A stretch of DNA of 28,736 bases, from positions 1 through 28,736 of the forward strand of contig CAYVUV010000188.1 of NCBI GenBank assembly GCA_964455095.1, written 5' to 3'. Both the position numbers and the translations under genes were made by a program. This stretch comes from CAYVUV01 sp964455095. GTDB taxonomy: Bacteria > Desulfobacterota > Binatia > HRBIN30 > CADEER01. Positions 24,149-28,736 of this stretch are shown here, piece after piece. Below the pieces are notes generated by a model. It worked only from the letters and a program-made list of their open reading frames with translations, had not been told where the DNA came from and made no database searches. Every line of letters starts with the position of its first letter. Within the stretch, counting starts at the first letter, position 1.

Positions 24149-25654
24149 GTGGCCCGCAACCGCCGTCTCGACGAAGGATCTCCCGTCGTCATCCGCTGCC
24201 TGTTCGCCGCCGGTCTGCTGGCCTATGCCTTCCTGCTGCAGTACAGCGCCCCGTCCCTCGGCTCCCTCGACGGGTACTTTCACATCCGCTACAGCGCCAT
24301 CCTCGCTGCCGGCGGCTGGCGCGGCTTTCCCCCCGCCTTCCCGTGGCTGCCGCTGACCATCCTGGCCCCCGAACACTACTTCGACCACCACATGCTGTTT
24401 CACCTCTGGCTGGCGCCGTTCGCGCGCGGCGACCTGGTCGCCGGCGCCAAGCTCGCCGCCGCCCTCGGCGCCGCCGCCGCGTTGCTGAGCGCCTACGCGT
24501 TCCTGCTCTGGCGCCGGGTGCGCCGCGCCGAGTGGTGGATGGTCGCCCTGCTCGCCGCGGCGCCGGGGTTTCTCTACCGCATGGAGATGCCGCGTGCGCA
24601 GAGCTGGGCGGTCGTGTTTCTCGTCGCCGGCCTGGCGCTCGCGATTGCCCGGCGCGACGTCTGGCTGCTGCCGCTGGCGTGGCTGTTCACCTGGTCGTAC
24701 GACGCGTTCCCCGCCCTGCTCGCCGTCGCCGCCTGTGCCGCGGCGGCGCGCTGGGCACTCGAGCGCGAGCCGCAGGCGTGGCGGCCGCTCGCGTTCGCCG
24801 CCGGCGGCATCGGGCTCGGGCTGCTCGTCAATCCGTACTTTCCCAACGACCTGCGTTTCATCACCCATCATCTGCTCGAGCGCATCAGCCCCAGCGCCGG
24901 TGTCGCGCTGGGCGTCGAATGGGACCGCCTCGCACTCGCCGAGTGGATCGGCTGGGGCGGCCTGGCGGCGTTGCTCACCGCCCTCGGCGCCGTGCTCTAC
25001 CGGCGCCGCGCCGGCCTCGACGCGGCGCGCCTGATGGCCATTCTCACCGCTGTCTTCTTCGCCGTCCTGTTGTGGCAGGCGGCACGCTTCGTCGAGTACT
25101 TCGCGCCCATGGCGGCGATCGCCGTGGCGATGTCAGTGCACGAACCCGTCGACGAGTTGCTGCGCCACCTCGACCTGCGCTGGCGGCGCGCCGTGGCCGC
25201 GGCGCTCGTCGTCGGCCTCGTCGCCAGCAGCGGAGTTGCCGTGTGGCAACTGCGCGGCCGGCCTCCGGCGAGCCGCTATCAGGTCGCGTCGGCGTGGATC
25301 GCCGCCAACACGCCGCCCGGGGCGATGGTGTTCAACGCCAGCTGGGACGATTTCGCCCTGCTCTTCTTCCACAACCCGGCCAATCGCTACGTCATCGGCC
25401 TCGACCCCTCCTACCTGGCGCGGCGCGACGCGGCGCGCTATCGACGATGGCGGCAGCTGCGCGATGGCGAGCTGCCGGAGCCCGCGCGCGTGATACAGGA
25501 TGATTTCGGAGCCGTAGTGGCCGTGGCCGATCGCCGCGACGAGGCGTTCATCCGCGCCATGGACACCGACCCGCTCGCCGAGCGCGCGTACGCCGACGCC
25601 GACGGCGTCGTCTACCGCCTGCACCGCACCGCCACCGCGTCGCCCACACCATGA
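24149..25654 (+). CDS. Polytopic GT-C-type membrane protein, STT3/PMT-like
   Basis: From the GTG at 24149 there are 501 residues: about ten hydrophobic segments between 15 and 370, then a soluble, probably periplasmic C-terminal domain. Three features suggest a GT-C glycosyltransferase: DGYFHIR at 41-47 in the first loop (like the catalytic DxxYH/R loop of STT3/AglB/PglB), HYFDHHMLFH at 76-85 (a DHH motif as in archaeal AglB), and SWDDFALLFF from 398 after WIAANTPPG, placed like the WWDYG region. Donor and acceptor are unknown; protein or lipid glycosylation is inference. The open frame starts at ATG 24008 inside a repeat, so I place the start at GTG 24149, though no Shine-Dalgarno is visible. 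Its stop overlaps the next gene by 4 nt. Confidence 0.8.
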   Translation: MARNRRLDEGSPVVIRCLFAAGLLAYAFLLQYSAPSLGSLDGYFHIRYSAILAAGGWRGFPPAFPWLPLTILAPEHYFDHHMLFHLWLAPFARGDLVAGAKLAAALGAAAALLSAYAFLLWRRVRRAEWWMVALLAAAPGFLYRMEMPRAQSWAVVFLVAGLALAIARRDVWLLPLAWLFTWSYDAFPALLAVAACAAAARWALEREPQAWRPLAFAAGGIGLGLLVNPYFPNDLRFITHHLLERISPSAGVALGVEWDRLALAEWIGWGGLAALLTALGAVLYRRRAGLDAARLMAILTAVFFAVLLWQAARFVEYFAPMAAIAVAMSVHEPVDELLRHLDLRWRRAVAAALVVGLVASSGVAVWQLRGRPPASRYQVASAWIAANTPPGAMVFNASWDDFALLFFHNPANRYVIGLDPSYLARRDAARYRRWRQLRDGELPEPARVIQDDFGAVVAVADRRDEAFIRAMDTDPLAERAYADADGVVYRLHRTATASPTP

Positions 25655-26211
25655 GCTTGTCGACCCTTCGCATCGCCTCGCCGCGCGGACCGTTCCTCAC
25701 GCAGCTCGTCAACGCCGTGCTCCTGCGCCGCGACCTCTACGAGGGCGTCGCGGCCGACGCGTCCGCCACGCGCCCCGCCATCGCCGTCGTCTGCCTGGCC
25801 GCCGTGCTGCCGCACCTGCTCGGCTCGACGGGGCTGATGCAGGTCTTCATCGACGAGGGATTGGCGACCTGGGGCCCGATCTTCATCATGCTGTTCGCGA
25901 TCGTGCGCTGGCTGCTGTTCGCGGCCATCCAGTTCGGCGTCGCCAAGCTCTTCGCCGGCGTGCCGGTCGAGTTCAAGCGCCTGCTGCGCTGTCTCGGCTA
26001 CGCCCAGGCCCCGGAGCTGCTCAGCCTGATTCCAGCCGCCGCCGGCGAGCCGTGGAGCGCGTGGTTGCGCCTGGCGGTCGGGCTGTGGCTCTTCGCCGCA
26101 ACCGTCGTCGCCATGCGCGCCGCGCTCGGCGTTAGCACGCGCCGGGCCCTGGCGCTGAGCGCGCTCGGGTTCGCTCTCCACCTGGCGCTCGGGCTGTTTG
26201 CCGACACCTGA
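25651..26211 (+). CDS. YIP1-family membrane protein
   Basis: The 186-residue protein has five probable membrane segments (about 42-60, 75-100, 115-130, 140-158 and 165-183), preceded by a short cytosolic stretch (QLVNAVLLRRDLYEGVAADASATRPA). It reads like a Yip1 domain protein: FIMLFAIVRWLLFAAIQFGVAKLF followed by FKRLLRCLGYAQAPELLSLIP. Bacterial YIP1 proteins have no settled function. The ATG overlaps the GT-C gene stop as ATGA, so the two are coupled and may act on the same membrane process. Confidence 0.75.
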   Translation: MSLSTLRIASPRGPFLTQLVNAVLLRRDLYEGVAADASATRPAIAVVCLAAVLPHLLGSTGLMQVFIDEGLATWGPIFIMLFAIVRWLLFAAIQFGVAKLFAGVPVEFKRLLRCLGYAQAPELLSLIPAAAGEPWSAWLRLAVGLWLFAATVVAMRAALGVSTRRALALSALGFALHLALGLFADT

Positions 26212-26303
26212 AAGGCGCCGCTGCCTTGACCGTTTGGCGGACGCGTGGAACAGTCCGCGCTCCCGGATCGACACACCACCACTTGCGAAGCGAGGGATCA
26301 CGG

Positions 26304-26732
26304 ATGGCGGATGCAGCCGAGACCAGTCAGCAGCCCGTGCAGCGGCCGATCGTGCCGTTTCTGCATCTGGGCGACAAGCCGTATCTCATGGGCCTGCGCT
26401 GCCGTCGATGCGAGGCGACGTACATCAAGAGCGGGCGCGTCGCCTGCGCCAAGTGCGGCACCGAGGGCGACTTCGAAGACATCGCGCTCAGCGACCGCGG
26501 CGAGCTGTGGGTGTACTCGATCGTCCACCAGTCGGCGCCCGGCATCCCGACCCCGTACGTCGCGGCCATTGTGGATCTACCCGACAAGATCTCGGTGCGC
26601 TGCACCCTGATCGACGTCGAGCCCGACCCGGCCAAGCTCACCTTCGGCATGCCGGTGCGCATGGTCACCAAGAAGGTGCGCACCGACAAAGAGGGCAAGG
26701 ACGTCATCGCCTTCTTCTTTCGCCCGGCGTGA
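26304..26732 (+). CDS. DUF35 zinc-ribbon/OB-fold protein (thiolase partner)
   Basis: This 142-residue protein has the rubredoxin-like zinc ribbon (C33, C36, C48, C51 in LRCRRCEATYIKSGRVACAKCG) followed by an OB fold (about 60-140; GELWVYSIVHQSAPGIPTPYVAAIVDL, FGMPVRMVTKKV). DUF35 proteins form complexes with thiolases and related acyl-CoA enzymes; in archaea one channels acetoacetyl-CoA between thiolase and HMG-CoA synthase. The ATG at 26304 follows GAGGG by 7 nt; an upstream open stretch to 26226 looks non-coding. The thiolase follows after 34 nt. A hairpin at 26237-26258 (GCGGAC/GTCCGC) lies in the 92-nt leader. Confidence 0.93.
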   Translation: MADAAETSQQPVQRPIVPFLHLGDKPYLMGLRCRRCEATYIKSGRVACAKCGTEGDFEDIALSDRGELWVYSIVHQSAPGIPTPYVAAIVDLPDKISVRCTLIDVEPDPAKLTFGMPVRMVTKKVRTDKEGKDVIAFFFRPA

Positions 26733-26766
26733 TCTGAGCCATCGACCAGCCATTCAGGAGAGAGCC

Positions 26767-27897
26767 ATGCGCGACGTATTCGTACTCGGAGTCGGGATGA
26801 TCAAGTTCGGCCGCTTCCCGCACAAGGACGTGCACGAGCTGGCGGCCGAGGCGGCCCTGCTGGCGCTGCGCGATGCCGGCATGACCATTCAGGACATCCA
26901 GCTGCTCGCCTCGGGCAACCTGCTGCAGGCGAGCAACATGATCGGCCAGCGCATCATGCAGCAGATCGGCCAGACCGGCATCCCGGTCACCAACGTCTCC
27001 AACGCCTGCGCCACGGGCTCGACCGCATTCCGCGACGCCTACTTCGCCGTCGGCTCCGGCGAGTACGAGATCGCCATGGCCATCGGCTCGGAGCAGATGG
27101 GCAAGGCCGGGCTGCTCGGCGGCGGCGGCCGCGGCGAGAGCGTCGAAGGCATTCTCGGCAGCGGGCTGATGCCGGCCGTCTTCGGCCAGGCCGGCGTCGA
27201 GCACATGCGCCAGTACGGCACCACCGCCGAGCACTTCGCCAAGGTGTCGGTGAAGAACCACAAGCACTCGACCAAGAACCCGCTCTCGCAGTACCAGAAC
27301 GAGGTCAGCCTCGAGGACGTCATGCAGGCGCGCATGATCGCCTACCCGAACACGCTCTACATGTGCTGCCCGACCGGTGACGGCGCCGCGGCGGCCATCG
27401 TCGGCTCCGAGGAGATGCTGAAGAAGTACGACAAGCAGCCGGTGAGGGTCGCCTGCTCGGTGCTCACCTCCGATCCGTGGACGCCGCGCGATCTGACCAT
27501 GCCCGACGTCAGCACGCTGACCCGCAACGCCGCCAAGGAAGCCTACGACCGCGCCGGCGTCGGCCCCGACGACCTCGATCTCGTCGAGCTGCACGACTGC
27601 TTCGCCACCGCCGAGCTGTTGCACTACGAGAACCTCGGCCTGTGCAAGGAAGGCGAGGCCGGACGCGCCGTCGACGCGGGGTGGTTCGAGCACGGCGGCC
27701 GAACGCCGGTCAATGTCAGCGGCGGGCTGCTGTCGAAGGGCCACCCGCTCGGCGCCACCGGTGTCGCCAACATCTACGAGGTGGTCACGCACCTGCGCGG
27801 CGAAGCCGGCCCGCGCCAGGTCGCGGGCGCCAAGGTCGGCATGGCGCACGTCATCGGTCTCGGTTCGGCCTGCACGATCCACATCCTCACCCGCTGA
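26767..27897 (+). CDS. SCP2-type thiolase (acetyl-CoA acetyltransferase family)
   Basis: The 376-residue cytoplasmic protein belongs to the SCP2/SCP-x-like thiolase group that makes or cleaves 3-oxoacyl-CoA. The nucleophile is C81 in NACATGS; other active-site elements are H276 (ELHDCFA) and H326 (KGHPLGATG). The C-terminal cysteine of classic degradative thiolases (CxG near the end) is not obvious, as is usual in this group. AGGAG lies 6 nt before the ATG. With the DUF35 protein just upstream it probably forms a heteromeric complex. The substrate cannot be read; fatty acid, sterol side-chain or mevalonate-type roles are all known for relatives. Confidence 0.94.
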   Translation: MRDVFVLGVGMIKFGRFPHKDVHELAAEAALLALRDAGMTIQDIQLLASGNLLQASNMIGQRIMQQIGQTGIPVTNVSNACATGSTAFRDAYFAVGSGEYEIAMAIGSEQMGKAGLLGGGGRGESVEGILGSGLMPAVFGQAGVEHMRQYGTTAEHFAKVSVKNHKHSTKNPLSQYQNEVSLEDVMQARMIAYPNTLYMCCPTGDGAAAAIVGSEEMLKKYDKQPVRVACSVLTSDPWTPRDLTMPDVSTLTRNAAKEAYDRAGVGPDDLDLVELHDCFATAELLHYENLGLCKEGEAGRAVDAGWFEHGGRTPVNVSGGLLSKGHPLGATGVANIYEVVTHLRGEAGPRQVAGAKVGMAHVIGLGSACTIHILTR

Positions 27898-27960
27898 CCG
27901 GCCCAGATCCCCGTCCTTGCGCGCCTTGGCACTGCGTTTCGAAATTCCAGTGACGTATCG

Positions 27961-28137
27961 CACGAGGGTTCCTTCTCCCGGATGGGAGAAGGACAGGATG
28001 AGGGGGATACGAATGATCGGCGAAGCCGCCCCAAAGCCTCGGTCTTCAGTTCAAGGCGAGAATCTCATCGGTGGCCTTCGGCGCGATTGAATCCTCCTCA
28101 CCTTAATCCTCTCCCATCCGGGAGAGGAGACGAGCGC
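27961..28137. repeat. REP-like palindromic repeat pair, tails facing inward (locus 2)
   Basis: The left unit has stem CCTTCTCCC (27971-27979) with GGGAGAAGG (27984-27992) and a tail GGATGAGGGGGATACGAA running right to about 28029. The right unit has stem TCCTCTCCC (28107-28115) with GGGAGAGGA (28120-28128) and a tail running left to about 28073. The two correspond one-to-one to the units at 13921-14077 but in the reverse nesting. CGTATCG occurs on both flanks (27954-27960 and 28138-28144), a possible 7-bp target duplication. Confidence 0.8.
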
Positions 28138-28163
28138 CGTATCGTTGCTGAGCTTATGAACTG

Positions 28164-28736
28164 GTGTACCTAGTGCTCACCCCCCAGCTCGCCGCGCTCC
28201 TGGCCCTCGCCTGCCTGGGCCTGCTGAGCGCGACCGGGCGGCTGCGCTTTCTCGCCGAGGAGCTCCCCGACAAGCGCCGGCGCGCCGCGGCCGCCGCGCT
28301 GCTGTTCGCCGTGCTCGCCGTCGCGGTGTTCTATCCGACGGTCTCGGGCGGTGATGCCGCCGACGTCGACCCCGCCGCGATCTGGTTCCCGTCACTGTTC
28401 ATCGGGCACGCGATCCTCGTCCTCTTTCTGTTCGCCTGGTGGCGCCTGCGCGGCGATCAACAACCGCTGGCGCGCTTCCTCCTGCTCGACCAGATCCATC
28501 CCGCCGACTTCGAGCGCGGCCTGTGGGTCGGCGGCATGGGTTGGGTGGTGACCATCATCACCACCGCCGTCGTCGCCAGCGTCATCAGCGGCCTGGGCGC
28601 GGCGCCCGACTCGGACACCGTGCCGCCGCTCATGCTATGGCTCGGCTCGCTGCCGTTGTGGCGCAAGCTGATCATCATCGCCGTGGCGATGACGGTCGAG
28701 GAGGCGTTCTTTCGCGGCTTCCTGCAGCCGCGCGTC
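28164..28736 (+). CDS. CPBP-family intramembrane metalloprotease, 3' end cut by window edge
   Basis: 191 codons are present, with about five hydrophobic segments. The last visible residues are VEEAFFRGFLQPR, the first catalytic motif (EExxxR) of CPBP/Abi intramembrane proteases, a family that includes eukaryotic CAAX prenyl protease Rce1 and bacterial bacteriocin-immunity-like proteins. The remaining His motifs would lie past the window. The start is uncertain: GTG 28164 or GTG 28173, neither with a Shine-Dalgarno; an in-frame stop at 28149 limits extension. Substrate and role are unknown. Confidence 0.85.
   Translation, partial: MYLVLTPQLAALLALACLGLLSATGRLRFLAEELPDKRRRAAAAALLFAVLAVAVFYPTVSGGDAADVDPAAIWFPSLFIGHAILVLFLFAWWRLRGDQQPLARFLLLDQIHPADFERGLWVGGMGWVVTIITTAVVASVISGLGAAPDSDTVPPLMLWLGSLPLWRKLIIIAVAMTVEEAFFRGFLQPRV

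Overview
The window is uniformly GC-rich bacterial chromosome. It is gene-dense, with conserved housekeeping genes, and I see no phage, plasmid, CRISPR, tRNA or rRNA. The gene set (smc-ftsY-zapB-like-zapA, a TIGR03960-type radical SAM protein with RNase G, two-subunit KorAB, a lone HNH endonuclease, a thiolase/DUF35 pair) and several families of intergenic inverted repeats suggest an uncultured Gram-negative lineage near the former Deltaproteobacteria (Myxococcota, Desulfobacterota or Binatota-like). This placement is inference from gene content; no marker was aligned.

Layout. (1) 1-5214, minus strand: smc, ftsY, a short zapB-like coiled coil and zapA (cut by the window edge), a chromosome-organisation, membrane-targeting and division cluster. 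(2) 5467-6081, minus: HNH endonuclease, divergent from (3) 6251-10686, plus: radical SAM/DUF2344 protein and RNase G. (4) 10837-13745, plus: korA-korB, overlapping by 4 nt, a ferredoxin-dependent 2-oxoacid (probably 2-oxoglutarate) oxidoreductase. (5) 14113-15769, minus: secreted cyclophilin, HAD phosphatase and DoxX-like membrane protein, joined by overlapping start and stop codons. (6) 15904-25654: single genes on strictly alternating strands: Rieske (+), SDR (-), HEAT-repeat protein (+), lipoprotein (-), Sua5 (+), PurC (-), NosL-like lipoprotein (+), CusF-like/WD40 lipoprotein (-), GT-C membrane protein (+). (7) 24149-26211, plus: the GT-C protein and a YIP1 protein. (8) 26304-27897, plus: DUF35 zinc-ribbon protein and SCP2-type thiolase. 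(9) 28164-end: a CPBP-type membrane protease cut by the window edge.

Most notable are the non-coding parts and one protein pair. Four families of inverted-repeat elements occupy five intergenic gaps. One is a two-subtype, BIME-like REP pair present at two loci with opposite nesting. Another is flanked by a perfect 7-bp direct repeat that includes the sua5 stop codon. Three of the five convergent gene pairs are separated by such elements; the other two are 1 nt apart. The NosL-like and CusF-like proteins, which face each other, both appear to lack the methionines expected at their copper sites. I did not find a clearly new defence or biosynthetic system; the copper-like pair and the STT3-like GT-C protein are the best protein leads.
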